DNA of 64,000 nucleotides from Clostridium sp031626875 (GTDB lineage Bacteria > Bacillota > Clostridia > Clostridiales > Clostridiaceae): assembly GCF_031626875.1 (NCBI RefSeq), contig NZ_JANDMF010000032.1, positions 1 through 64,000 of the forward strand, given 5' to 3'. Below, one piece after another: positions 17,512 through 25,072 of this stretch (the first letter of the stretch is position 1; the number at the start of each line of letters is the position of its first letter). The translations under genes and the position numbers were made by a program. A model generated the notes under the pieces. It saw only the letters and a program-made list of their open reading frames with translations, had not been told where the DNA came from and did no database searches.

Positions 17512-17545
17512 AGGGACTTGTTATTTTTTTGATTGTCCCTTATAT
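17512..17545. repeat. T-rich hairpin repeat, short form
   Basis: AGGGAC (17512-17517) pairs with GTCCCT (17535-17540) around a T-rich loop. The stretch 17515-17542 matches 28545-28572 with one mismatch in 28 positions, and both copies are preceded by GTTAGGGAC. In this place it could end transcription of the small membrane-protein gene on the minus strand. Confidence 0.6.
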
Positions 17546-17632
17546 CTTTTTCTTCTTATATAAAAAGGACAATATTGCAAATACTGAAATTATAAATAAA
17601 ATTGTAACAATAGTTTTTATTCCTAACGACAT
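17540..17632 (-). CDS. 30-residue hydrophobic small protein
   Basis: A very short reading frame, MSLGIKTIVTILFIISVFAI followed by LSFLYKKKKI: one membrane segment with a Lys-rich cytoplasmic tail. The ATG has a perfect AGGAGG 8 nt upstream, which is the main reason to call it. It lies between the spoVA cluster and a divergent DUF421 gene, so a spore-membrane role is possible. No homologue is recognised. Confidence 0.55.
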   Translation of the reverse strand: MSLGIKTIVTILFIISVFAILSFLYKKKKI

Positions 17633-17721
17633 AATAATTCCTCCTGCATAATTTTTTATAATTTGTTTAACTCTATTAGTATTAAATGAATGAAAAAAAT
17701 ATATACGAAAGAGTGATGGGA

Positions 17722-18441
17722 ATGGAAGAAATAATTGATATAGTATTACAAACACTTATAGCTTTTTTTGCAATACTATTGATTACTAGAATTTTAGGAC
17801 GCCAACAAGTAGCACAATTAACACTATATGAGTATATAAATGGTATTACATTTGGTTCTATTGCAGCTACTGTAGCAACAGATTTAGGGCAGGCATCAAG
17901 AGGACACATTGTAGGATTATTTTTATTTGGAATTTTAACTTTTATTATGTCTTATGTCTGTAAGAATAGTAGAACTTTTTCAAAGATAATTGATGGAGAG
18001 CCTGTTCTTGTAGTACAAGATGGGCATATTTTTGAAAGAAATTTATCCAAATTTCAATATACAGTAGACGACTTAAATCATTTATTAAGAAAAAAAGATA
18101 TATTTAATCTTCAAGATGTTAAGTATGCAATTTTAGAAACCACAGGAGAAGTAAGTGTTTTAAAGGTTGCTAATAAGGAAAATATAAAAGTGGAAGATAT
18201 GAATTTACAGGTAGCACAAGAAGAATTAGTTACAGATATCATAGTAACTGGAAAGATAATTTATGATAACTTAGAAAAAAGAGGAGTATCAGTTAATTGG
18301 TTAACTAGTCAGTTAAAAATGATGGGAGTAAAAAATATAGAAGATGTTTATTACGCAACTTTAGATAATAATAAAAAGATATATATTGATTATTTTAGTG
18401 ATAGAATATCAAATCCTGTTGATATTACTGAAAAAAGTTAA
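17722..18441 (+). CDS. DUF421 (YetF-type) membrane protein
   Basis: About 239 residues from the ATG opening MEEIIDIVLQTLIAFFAILL; longer in-frame starts at 17686 or 17716 are possible, none with a strong ribosome site. Three N-terminal membrane segments (with RILGRQQVAQLTLYEYI) precede the DUF421 domain (DGEPVLVVQDGHI, RKKDIFNLQDVKYAILETTG, LEKRGVSVNWL). Unlike the cluster protein at 16354 it lacks a DUF1657 tail. It is divergent from the small hydrophobic gene and adjacent to the spoVA cluster, so a spore-membrane role is likely. Confidence 0.8.
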   Translation: MEEIIDIVLQTLIAFFAILLITRILGRQQVAQLTLYEYINGITFGSIAATVATDLGQASRGHIVGLFLFGILTFIMSYVCKNSRTFSKIIDGEPVLVVQDGHIFERNLSKFQYTVDDLNHLLRKKDIFNLQDVKYAILETTGEVSVLKVANKENIKVEDMNLQVAQEELVTDIIVTGKIIYDNLEKRGVSVNWLTSQLKMMGVKNIEDVYYATLDNNKKIYIDYFSDRISNPVDITEKS

Positions 18442-18444
18442 ATT

Positions 18445-18478
18445 AAAAACAGACTTACTTTTGGGTAAGTCTGTTTTT
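18445..18478. terminator. Bidirectional terminator
   Basis: A perfect 14-bp stem (AAAAACAGACTTAC with its complement, 18445-18458 and 18465-18478) with a 6-nt loop and T-run on both strands. It lies between the DUF421 and MFS genes, which converge. Confidence 0.9.
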
Positions 18479-18482
18479 AGGG

Positions 18483-20123
18483 TTAAGAAGCTTTTTCTTC
18501 TTTTGAATTTTTATTTAAAAATAGAGTTGCTATTAATCCAGCAGCAGCAATTATAGCAGCAGCTATAAACATATTTCTATAACCAGAATTTACAACACTT
18601 TGAAATGTATCTACAATTGAACTACTAATAGAATCAAGTGCATTTATTACAATAGGTTTTACTTGAGGTGGTAAAATGCTTTCAAATGCTGTTTTTAGCA
18701 TATCAACAACAGTTGTTACATCTGCATTCTGAAGTGATTTGAAAGCATCAGTACTTGTGTTTCCAGAAGAAGGAATTGGCATACCATTCATGGAGGATGA
18801 TAAACTAGATTGAACAGTATCCATTAACTTAGTTTGTAAAGTCTTAGAGGCTTCTACTACAAAACCTATCATTACACTTGGCGAAATAGCAAGTCCTATT
18901 GAACGCATAAGTGACATTGTAGCAAGACCAGAGGCACTCTCTTCTTTAGGTACAGTTTTAAGAACCAAATAGTTAAGGGGTGCTCCCATAGTAAAACCAA
19001 CACCAAGGCCCATTAAAGCAAGACCAATAAATACACTTATAAATGTAAGGAATTTAGTAGCTATAAATCCAAGGAATAAGGTTCCACATATAGTGAAAGT
19101 AAATCCTATAGATAAAACAAAACGAGAACTTTTCTTATCAATAAGTTTACCGCTTATAGGGGCTGCAACTCCAGAGAATAGTGCTAATAGTGTTATTAAA
19201 TAACCACCACTTCCAGCCTTTAATTTTAGTACATTTTCAGAAAATTGAGGTACAAATATCATACCCATCATACCAACACCAACTATAAATGATATGATTA
19301 AAATTACTAACATTTCTTTGGTTTTAAAGTATTTAATATTTAGTACTGGATCTTTTGCTTTATTTTCTACAAATACTAATATTGGTGTAAGAATTATAAA
19401 TATAATTAAATAAGGATAAACATTGGTTGATTTTATACTTTCTATAAAATTAAAGAAATCTAAATTAGTTAATGCATACATAATGCTAGCTATAACTCCA
19501 CCAAGTGTAATTGAACCTAAAAGATCCATAGGTCTTTCTTCAGATGATTTAGAATTTTCCAAGCTAGTGCTCAATAACAATATAATAATACTTATAGGTA
19601 CATTAATAAAGAAAACCCATCCCCAATTAGATGAACCTGCTATATCAATTATAGTACTACCTAAAGTTGGACCTAATATATTACCAACTCCATAAATCAT
19701 TCCAACTAGCCCTAATGCTGAACCTCTTTTTTCTTCAGGAAAACTATTACCAATTACAGCATTAGCTATAGGCATTATTCCACCAGCACCAATTGCTTGT
19801 ATAGCACGAGCGGCTAGAAAAAAACCAAATGTTCCATAAAAGTTTGAGATACCACATAAAAGGGAACCAATACCAAAGGTAGCTATTCCAAAAACATAGG
19901 CTTTTTTATAACCATACTTATCACCTAGTTTACTAACTATAGGCATCGATATAGCATATATTAGAGTATACAAGGTTATCATCCATGTACTAAGACTTTG
20001 ATCAATTCCAAAGCTATTTTGAATTAATGTTCTTGCAGGAGAAACAATACCTGTATCAATTGCTCCCATAAATATTCCTAGCATAAATAGTATAAGAATT
20101 AAAGTTTTATTTTTTTTAAGCAT
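18483..20123 (-). CDS. MFS drug exporter, DHA2 (EmrB/QacA) family
   Basis: A 546-residue transporter with the 14-helix DHA2 layout. Signatures seen are TGIVSPARTLIQ in the first helix region, KLGDKYGYKKAY (loop 2-3 motif A) and RAIQAIGAGGIMPIANAVIG (motif C-like). A long extracytoplasmic segment of roughly 90 residues (about 425-515) precedes the last helix. These proteins use the proton gradient to expel drugs or toxic amphiphiles. It lies behind a TetR gene on the same strand, and an operator-like palindrome precedes its ribosome site (AGGAGG), so it is probably de-repressed by its substrate. Confidence 0.92.
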   Translation of the reverse strand: MLKKNKTLILILFMLGIFMGAIDTGIVSPARTLIQNSFGIDQSLSTWMITLYTLIYAISMPIVSKLGDKYGYKKAYVFGIATFGIGSLLCGISNFYGTFGFFLAARAIQAIGAGGIMPIANAVIGNSFPEEKRGSALGLVGMIYGVGNILGPTLGSTIIDIAGSSNWGWVFFINVPISIIILLLSTSLENSKSSEERPMDLLGSITLGGVIASIMYALTNLDFFNFIESIKSTNVYPYLIIFIILTPILVFVENKAKDPVLNIKYFKTKEMLVILIISFIVGVGMMGMIFVPQFSENVLKLKAGSGGYLITLLALFSGVAAPISGKLIDKKSSRFVLSIGFTFTICGTLFLGFIATKFLTFISVFIGLALMGLGVGFTMGAPLNYLVLKTVPKEESASGLATMSLMRSIGLAISPSVMIGFVVEASKTLQTKLMDTVQSSLSSSMNGMPIPSSGNTSTDAFKSLQNADVTTVVDMLKTAFESILPPQVKPIVINALDSISSSIVDTFQSVVNSGYRNMFIAAAIIAAAGLIATLFLNKNSKEEKAS

Positions 20124-20154
20124 AGAAATTCCTCCTTTTATTATTTTTTAAATT

Positions 20155-20173
20155 AAATGAACGATGTTCATTT
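20155..20173 (-). promoter_or_regulatory. TetR operator before the MFS gene
   Basis: The 19-bp palindrome AAATGAAC-GAT-GTTCATTT lies just upstream of the exporter's ribosome site. A second copy of the same core (ATGAAC-N3-GTTCAT) precedes tetR itself, which supports recognition by the neighbouring regulator. Confidence 0.8.
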
Positions 20174-20235
20174 AAGTTCATAAAATTATTCATATCAAAT
20201 ATCTAATATGAATAATCAGTGGTTTTATATTGTTA

Positions 20236-20787
20236 CTAAGAACAAAGATAATCTTTAATTATTTTCTCAAAATCATCATAATTAAACTGTTTCATTTGAG
20301 ACATCATCATAAAATTTAGAATTAGAAATTTAGCAAGTATATATGAGCTCATAGAAAAGTTTATATTTTTTTTATCTTTTTCTTTTTCAATTATGTGTTC
20401 GAGTCTTTGTGTAAGTTTATCTAAGAAAATATTTTTCCTATTTATACCATCAATAGTATATTCAGAAGAAGTGTTTTTTATCCATACTTCCTTAAATGTA
20501 TCAACAAAAAAAGCCATATCATTAAAAATTTTATGCAGTTTTGAGAAAAAATCACTTGAAGATTTATCTGCTTCATCTACTAGAGAAAGATATTCATACC
20601 AGTAATTTTCAATTAAATCAATAGTTAAATCTTTTTTTGTAGGGAAGTAGTTATATATAGTACCAACTGCAATACCTGATTTCTTTGAGACTTCTCTCAT
20701 AGTTAAGTTTTCAATTCCCTCAGTAAGAACAATATCCTTTGCGTATAATAGTATGGATTCTTTTGGGTTTTCTAAAATCTTTGGCAT
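20236..20787 (-). CDS. TetR/AcrR family repressor
   Basis: A 183-residue regulator with the N-terminal TetR helix-turn-helix (IENLTMREVSKKSGIAVGTI, then YNYFPTKKDL, residues about 20-55) and a helical ligand domain. GAGGTGAG precedes the ATG. The gene lies upstream of the MFS exporter on the same strand with about 110 bp between them. Matching palindromes lie before each gene, so it probably represses both itself and the exporter until a drug-like ligand binds. Confidence 0.92.
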   Translation of the reverse strand: MPKILENPKESILLYAKDIVLTEGIENLTMREVSKKSGIAVGTIYNYFPTKKDLTIDLIENYWYEYLSLVDEADKSSSDFFSKLHKIFNDMAFFVDTFKEVWIKNTSSEYTIDGINRKNIFLDKLTQRLEHIIEKEKDKKNINFSMSSYILAKFLILNFMMMSQMKQFNYDDFEKIIKDYLCS

Positions 20788-20801
20788 AATCTCACCTCTT
20801 T

Positions 20802-20816
20802 ATGAACTGTGTTCAT
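20802..20816 (-). promoter_or_regulatory. TetR operator before tetR
   Basis: ATGAAC-TGT-GTTCAT, a 15-bp palindrome directly upstream of the tetR ribosome site, with the same core as the site before the exporter gene at 20155-20173. Confidence 0.75.
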
Positions 20817-20865
20817 TATAACTCCAATAATTTTTTGTGTCAAAGATTTATTAAAGAAATATAAT

Positions 20866-20925
20866 AAAATGAGCTATCCTAAAATAGAAAGTTTGAATTC
20901 GTCCTATTTTAAGATAGCTCATTTT
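20866..20925. terminator. Long orphan hairpin
   Basis: Arms 20866-20887 and 20904-20925 (AAAATGAGCTATC..AAAATAG and its complement) pair over 22 positions with one internal 2-nt mismatch. It has the form of a terminator, yet no gene ends beside it: tetR starts on one side and the nearest plus-strand gene lies 435 bp downstream. Confidence 0.6.
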
Positions 20926-21359
20926 ATAATTGGTATTATTTATTAGCATTGTTCATGAAGGATATCTTCCATATTTGTAACATGTTATCAGGGTTATTTT
21001 TTGGAAGTTACCCATGTTAATTGGGTCTTTGCTAAGGAAACTATTAGAGTTAATTTCCTTAATTATAAGATTGAGTAGAAAACATAGTTTTCATAAATCA
21101 ATGTTAATTGTATACAAGCACAAAATAAAAATAACATTTTCGTATATGCCTGTAAAGGTTTTAGTCGTGAAAGTGAAATATTATGTCGTAAGATAAAAAG
21201 TTCAAGCCAAAAACTATGATGAAAATACATAAATTTGTGTTAATTCAAGAAATATTTATAAGGTTTAAATACATTGGAATATATCAGCAATAATCAGCCT
21301 TTATATAAATGCAATAGCTGATAAAATATTATTAGAGTAAATAAAAGGAGATATTTAAA
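20926..21359. other. 434-bp gene-free region before the DUF1275 gene
   Basis: No supportable gene. Two small hairpins stand in a row: ACCCA/TGGGT (21010-21014/21022-21026) and AAGGAAA/TTTCCTT (21034-21040/21054-21060). A 60-codon frame at 21014-21196 has no ribosome site and unlikely composition. The region may hold a leader RNA or the remains of a lost gene. Confidence 0.4.
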
Positions 21360-22091
21360 TTGTTGATAGAAAAGTTTCAAAAGAAAAAAATTAAAATCCA
21401 TACAATTACTTCTCAGTCTCTTAGACTTGGGATACTTCTTGCACTAGTAGGTGGTTTTTTAGATTCATATACATATATAACTAGGAATGGAGTATTTGCC
21501 AATGCTCAAACAGGAAATATTGTAATGGTAGGAGTTGAAGCATCAATTGGAAATTGGGGTCAAGCATTATTGCATGTCCCACCTATTATTGCCTTTATAT
21601 TAGGAGTTATAGTAGTAGAAAAAATTAAAAACATATATGTACATAAAGAAATAATAGATACAGAAAGAGTTATACTAGGTATTGAAATATTAACATTATT
21701 TTTTGTGGGATTTATATCTATTTCAGTTCCAGACATAATAGTTACAGTAATAATTTCATTTGTTGCTTCACTTCAAGTTCAATCCTTTAGAAAATTGGTA
21801 GGGTCACCATATAACACAGCTATGTGTACAGGAAATTTACGTACAGCTTCACAAGTTGCATATGAAGCAATAAAGGATGGAGATAGAAAAAAAGCCATTA
21901 AGGCAATTAGATATGGAATTATTATAATTTCATTTCTTATTGGAGCAATAATAGGAGGAGCGATAACTTTAAAGGTTGGAATAAGGGCTGTTTGGGGTGC
22001 AGATGTAATATTAGTAGCAGCATTTATTTTATTTAATTTGGATGAATACAGAATAAAAATAGGGAAGATGACAGTGAGAACAGTTGAATAA
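21360..22091 (+). CDS. DUF1275 (YoaK family) membrane protein
   Basis: A 243-residue protein with about six hydrophobic segments and the DUF1275 signature VGGFLDSYTYITRNGVFANA, then QTGNIV near residues 35-60. The second half has MCTGNLRTASQVAY, which echoes the TGN motif. The start is TTG with AAAGGAG 9 nt upstream. The family is widespread and its transport role, if any, is not established. Monocistronic. Confidence 0.85.
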   Translation: MLIEKFQKKKIKIHTITSQSLRLGILLALVGGFLDSYTYITRNGVFANAQTGNIVMVGVEASIGNWGQALLHVPPIIAFILGVIVVEKIKNIYVHKEIIDTERVILGIEILTLFFVGFISISVPDIIVTVIISFVASLQVQSFRKLVGSPYNTAMCTGNLRTASQVAYEAIKDGDRKKAIKAIRYGIIIISFLIGAIIGGAITLKVGIRAVWGADVILVAAFILFNLDEYRIKIGKMTVRTVE

Positions 22092-22211
22092 GTATTAATA
22101 ATTATAGAGCAATAAGCAGAGAATATACAAAGAAGATACTATAATGTATAATATAAAAAAACTATGATTAATTTTAGGGTAATATCTTTATTTAATGAGG
22201 GGTGTTTTATT

Positions 22212-22607
22212 ATGTATGAGATGAAAGATGAATACAGAACAGGGATTAAATCTATTGATGAACAACATGAAAAGATTTTTGAAATAGCAGATAAAGCTTA
22301 CACGTTATTAAAAGATGATTTTACAGTTGATAAGTATGATAAAGTAGTACAATTAATGGAAGAACTTAGAGAATACACTAAATTTCATTTTAAAGAAGAA
22401 GAAGCTTATATGGAAAAGATAGGTTTTAAAAGGATGTTTACTCAAAAAGTAGAACATGAACAATTTATTAAAAAATTAGATAATATGGATTTAAGTTTAA
22501 TTGATAAAAATCAAGATCAATATATTATGAATATATTACAATTTTTAAGTGATTGGTTAGTTGAACATATTCAAGAGAAAGATATGCTTATTGCAAAGCA
22601 AGAATAA
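22212..22607 (+). CDS. Bacteriohemerythrin
   Basis: A 131-residue four-helix bundle from the ATG preceded by GAGGGGTG; an in-frame ATG at 22164 lacks a ribosome site. The di-iron ligands are all visible: IDEQHEKIF (His), FHFKEEEAYM (His, Glu), EHEQF (His) and WLVEHIQEKDML (His, Asp). Hemerythrins bind O2, and in anaerobes they probably act in oxygen scavenging or delivery. An HD-domain gene follows closely and may be co-transcribed. Confidence 0.93.
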   Translation: MYEMKDEYRTGIKSIDEQHEKIFEIADKAYTLLKDDFTVDKYDKVVQLMEELREYTKFHFKEEEAYMEKIGFKRMFTQKVEHEQFIKKLDNMDLSLIDKNQDQYIMNILQFLSDWLVEHIQEKDMLIAKQE

Positions 22608-22645
22608 TATGGTTTAAAATGGATAATGCAGTGGAGGAAAATGTT

Positions 22646-23137
22646 ATGATTAATAGAACTAGTGAAGTAATAGAAAAGATGATAAAATATTATAGTTTAG
22701 ACCCAAGGAGAGTTAATCATTTTTTAAAAGTATACTCTTTTGCAAAATCCATTGGAGAATTAGAAAAACTAGATGAAGAGACTAAATATATTTTGGAAGT
22801 ATCAGCTATAGTTCATGACATTGGAATAAAGGTTAGTGAGGAAAAATATAATTCATCAGCTGGTAATTATCAAGAAATAGAAGGTCCTCCTGTGGCTAAA
22901 TTTATGCTGTCAGAGTTAAGTTTTGATGAGGATATTATAAATAGGGTATGTTATTTAGTTGGTCATCATCACACTTACAAAAACATAGATGGAATAGATT
23001 ATCAGATACTTATAGAAAGTGATTTCTTGGTAAATATTTATGAAGACAATATTGGAGAAGAGCAAATTAAATCAATTAGAGATAAGTATTTTAAAACCAA
23101 GACAGGAATTCAATTTTTAAATAATATATATTTGTAA
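22646..23137 (+). CDS. HD-domain phosphohydrolase
   Basis: The start is placed at the ATG preceded by GTGGAGG, 163 residues; a frame from 22619 adds nine residues without a ribosome site. Metal-binding motifs of the HD superfamily are seen: RVNHFLKVY (His), IVHDIGIK (HD), VGHHHTYK (His-His) and a late ESD aspartate. It would hydrolyse a phosphate ester such as a nucleotide; the substrate is unknown. It is a single-domain HD protein without the HD-GYP motif. It lies just after the hemerythrin gene. Confidence 0.85.
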   Translation: MINRTSEVIEKMIKYYSLDPRRVNHFLKVYSFAKSIGELEKLDEETKYILEVSAIVHDIGIKVSEEKYNSSAGNYQEIEGPPVAKFMLSELSFDEDIINRVCYLVGHHHTYKNIDGIDYQILIESDFLVNIYEDNIGEEQIKSIRDKYFKTKTGIQFLNNIYL

Positions 23138-23139
23138 AG

Positions 23140-23167
23140 ATAGAGGTAATAACCCTCTATTTTTTTG
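23140..23167 (+). terminator. Terminator after HD-domain gene
   Basis: ATAGAGG (23140-23146) pairs with CCTCTAT (23154-23160), followed by seven or more T residues. Confidence 0.8.
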
Positions 23168-23188
23168 GCCAAAATTAACAATTATTTA

Positions 23189-23217
23189 TTGACAGTATAA
23201 GTTAATATTGATACAAT
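23189..23217 (+). promoter_or_regulatory. Sigma-A promoter of metY
   Basis: A perfect TTGACA (23189-23194), 17-bp spacer and TACAAT (23212-23217), about 85 bp before the metY start. No S-box or T-box leader is seen between promoter and gene. Confidence 0.8.
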
Positions 23218-23301
23218 CGTATTAAACATATAAAGTTACTAAGTGTTTAAATTTTGAACTTAAAAGTATATAAAAGCTTTTAAAAATTGGGGAGGTTTAA
23301 A

Positions 23302-24585
23302 ATGAGTAAAAATTACAGATTTGAAACACAACAATTGCATGCAGGGCAGGTACCTGATCCTACAACAAAGTCTAGGGCAGTACCAATATATCAAACAACA
23401 TCATATGTCTTTGACAATACAGAGCAAGGAGAAAATCTTTTTGGGCTAAAAGAAAGTGGAAACATTTATTCAAGAATTATGAATCCAACTAGCGATGTAT
23501 TTGAGCAAAGAATAGCAGCTCTAGAAGGTGGAGTTGGAGCATTAGCAACAGCAAGTGGTTCAGCAGCTATTACTTATTCCGTATTAAATATTGCTGGCGT
23601 TGGGGATGAAATTGTTGCAGCATCAACATTATATGGTGGAACCTATAATTTATTTTCAACAACACTACCAAAACTCGGGATAAATACAACCTTTGTAGAT
23701 CCAGATGAACCAGAAAACTTTGAAAAAGCAATTAATGAAAAGACTAAAGCATTATATATAGAATCAATAGGAAATCCAGGAATTAATGTAGTTGATATAG
23801 AAGCAGTAGCCAAAATAGCACATAAACATGGAATCCCTTTAATAGTAGATAATACTTTTGGAACACCATATTTACTTAGACCAATAGAATATGGTGCAGA
23901 TGTAGTTGTACATTCAGCTACCAAGTTTATTGGAGGACATGGAACTTCAATAGGAGGAATAATTGTTGATGGTGGTAAATTTGATTGGACACAAAATAAT
24001 AAATTTCCAGGATTTACTGAACCAGATGCAAGTTATCATGGATTAAGATATGCTCATGATATTGGAGCAGCAGCTTATATTACAAAAGCACGTGTACAAT
24101 TACTACGTGATACAGGAGCTTGTATAAGTCCATTTAATTCATTCTTATTATTACAAGGGCTTGAAACTCTTTCTCTTAGAGTAGACCGACATATTGAAAA
24201 TACTAAAAAGATAGTAGAATATTTAAAATCTCATGAACAAGTATCATGGGTAAACTATCCTTCTTTAGAAGGCAATAAATATTATGAGTTATCTAAGAAG
24301 TACTTACCAAAGGGGGCAGGATCAATTTTTACCTTTGGAGTAAAAGGTGGAGAAGGAAAAGCTCGTAAATTTATAGATAGCTTAGAAATATTCTCTCAAC
24401 TTGCAAATGTAGCAGATTCTAAGTCATTAGTAATTCATCCAGCTTCAACTACACATCAACAATTATCGGATGAGGAACAAAAGGGTGCTGGTGTTACAAA
24501 GGATATGATTAGAGTTTCTGTAGGAACAGAGCATGTTGATGATCTTATAGAAGATTTAGAAAATGCATTTAATAGCATAAAGTGA
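23302..24585 (+). CDS. metY: O-acetylhomoserine sulfhydrylase / aminocarboxypropyltransferase
   Basis: A 427-residue PLP enzyme of the Cys/Met metabolism family, long form typical of MetY rather than MetB/MetC. Seen are the phosphate-binding ATASGSAAITY, VDNTFGTPYLLRPIEYGADV, and the PLP lysine in HSATKFIGGHGTSIGG. The C-terminal SLVIHPASTTHQQLS and VSVGTEHVDDLIEDL are diagnostic. It makes homocysteine from O-acetylhomoserine and sulfide. The start is the ATG after GGGGAGG; an in-frame upstream ATG at 23287 lacks a ribosome site. Monocistronic behind a strong promoter. Confidence 0.95.
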   Translation: MSKNYRFETQQLHAGQVPDPTTKSRAVPIYQTTSYVFDNTEQGENLFGLKESGNIYSRIMNPTSDVFEQRIAALEGGVGALATASGSAAITYSVLNIAGVGDEIVAASTLYGGTYNLFSTTLPKLGINTTFVDPDEPENFEKAINEKTKALYIESIGNPGINVVDIEAVAKIAHKHGIPLIVDNTFGTPYLLRPIEYGADVVVHSATKFIGGHGTSIGGIIVDGGKFDWTQNNKFPGFTEPDASYHGLRYAHDIGAAAYITKARVQLLRDTGACISPFNSFLLLQGLETLSLRVDRHIENTKKIVEYLKSHEQVSWVNYPSLEGNKYYELSKKYLPKGAGSIFTFGVKGGEGKARKFIDSLEIFSQLANVADSKSLVIHPASTTHQQLSDEEQKGAGVTKDMIRVSVGTEHVDDLIEDLENAFNSIK

Positions 24586-24596
24586 AACTTTTCAGG

Positions 24597-24612
24597 TGGA
24601 GTTTTAACTCCA
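24597..24612 (+). terminator. Small hairpin after metY
   Basis: TGGAGTT pairs with AACTCCA (24597-24603/24606-24612). It follows the metY stop by a few bases but has no T-run, so it may instead belong to the structured element that follows. Confidence 0.4.
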
Positions 24613-24630
24613 GCTGAATTTAGTTGAACT

Positions 24631-24701
24631 TATCCAGGAGCGTGTAGCCGTTATCTCCCACTTGAAGAAGGGGGAGTGTTACGGATGCTAGCTATCGGAT
24701 A
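24631..24701. ncRNA. GC-rich folded element, candidate structured RNA or palindromic repeat
   Basis: A nested stem set in otherwise AT-rich DNA: outer TATCC/GGATA (24631-24635/24697-24701), TAGC/GCTA (24645-24648/24687-24690), ACGG pairing with CCGT (24648-24651/24681-24684), and an apical CTCCCACTT-GAAG-AAGGGGGAG hairpin (24655-24676). It lies between metY and the rib promoter, encodes nothing, and does not match the SAM, T-box or FMN patterns I know. It may be a dispersed clostridial palindromic repeat. Confidence 0.5.
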
Positions 24702-24722
24702 AAATAAATTTGTAGTAATATA

Positions 24723-24751
24723 TTGACATTATCAAAAAAAGGGAATATTAT
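24723..24751 (+). promoter_or_regulatory. Sigma-A promoter of the riboflavin operon
   Basis: TTGACA (24723-24728), 17-bp spacer, TATTAT (24746-24751). It lies about 20 bp before the FMN aptamer. Confidence 0.75.
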
Positions 24752-24770
24752 ATAAACATAAATTGAATAA

Positions 24771-24890
24771 TTCTTCGGGGCAGGGTGTGATTCCCTACCG
24801 GCGGTATAGCCCGCGAGCCATTATGTGCATGATTCGGTGAAATTCCGAGGCCGACAGTAAAGTCTGGATGAAAGAAGATAGTAATAAATA
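24771..24890 (+). promoter_or_regulatory. FMN riboswitch (RFN element)
   Basis: The conserved RFN core is plain: GGGGCAGGGTGTGATTCCC, ACCGGCGGTATAGCCCGCGA, then GATTCGGTGAAATTCCGAGG, CCGACAGTAAAGTCTGGATG and the closing AAAGAAGATA, which pairs with TTCTTC at the 5' end. FMN binding favours the downstream terminator and switches off the rib operon. Confidence 0.97.
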
Positions 24891-24920
24891 TAATTAAATT
24901 ATATTATTTTTGTAATATTT

Positions 24921-24952
24921 GCTCTGAAATATTTATATTTCAGAGCTTTTTT
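24921..24952 (+). terminator. Riboswitch expression-platform terminator
   Basis: An 11-bp perfect stem (GCTCTGAAATA at 24921-24931, complement at 24936-24946) followed by a T-run, just downstream of the FMN aptamer. Confidence 0.85.
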
Positions 24953-24982
24953 ATATGAAAAATTTTTATATATTTAATTTGC

Positions 24983-25009
24983 CTCGAGTAACTTTACTCG
25001 AGTTTTTTT
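24983..25009 (+). terminator. Second terminator in the rib leader
   Basis: CTCGAGTA pairs with TACTCGAG (24983-25002), followed by seven T residues. It stands 30 nt after the first terminator, still before ribD, giving two terminator-like hairpins in series. Confidence 0.8.
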
Positions 25010-25072
25010 ATTTTAAGATTAAAGCTATATGTCTTGAAGAATAATAAATAATAAAGAAAGGAGAATAAACCT

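Noticed and set aside
14257..18441. spoVA cluster on a mobile element
   Set aside because: No transposase, integrase or terminal repeats are visible around it, and the base composition matches the surroundings.
21014..21196. Plus-strand frame of 60 codons before the DUF1275 gene
   Set aside because: No ribosome site and an unlikely composition. It overlaps small hairpins.
24597..24701. SAM riboswitch or T-box linked to metY
   Set aside because: It lies downstream of metY, lacks the conserved core of either class, and no such leader precedes metY.
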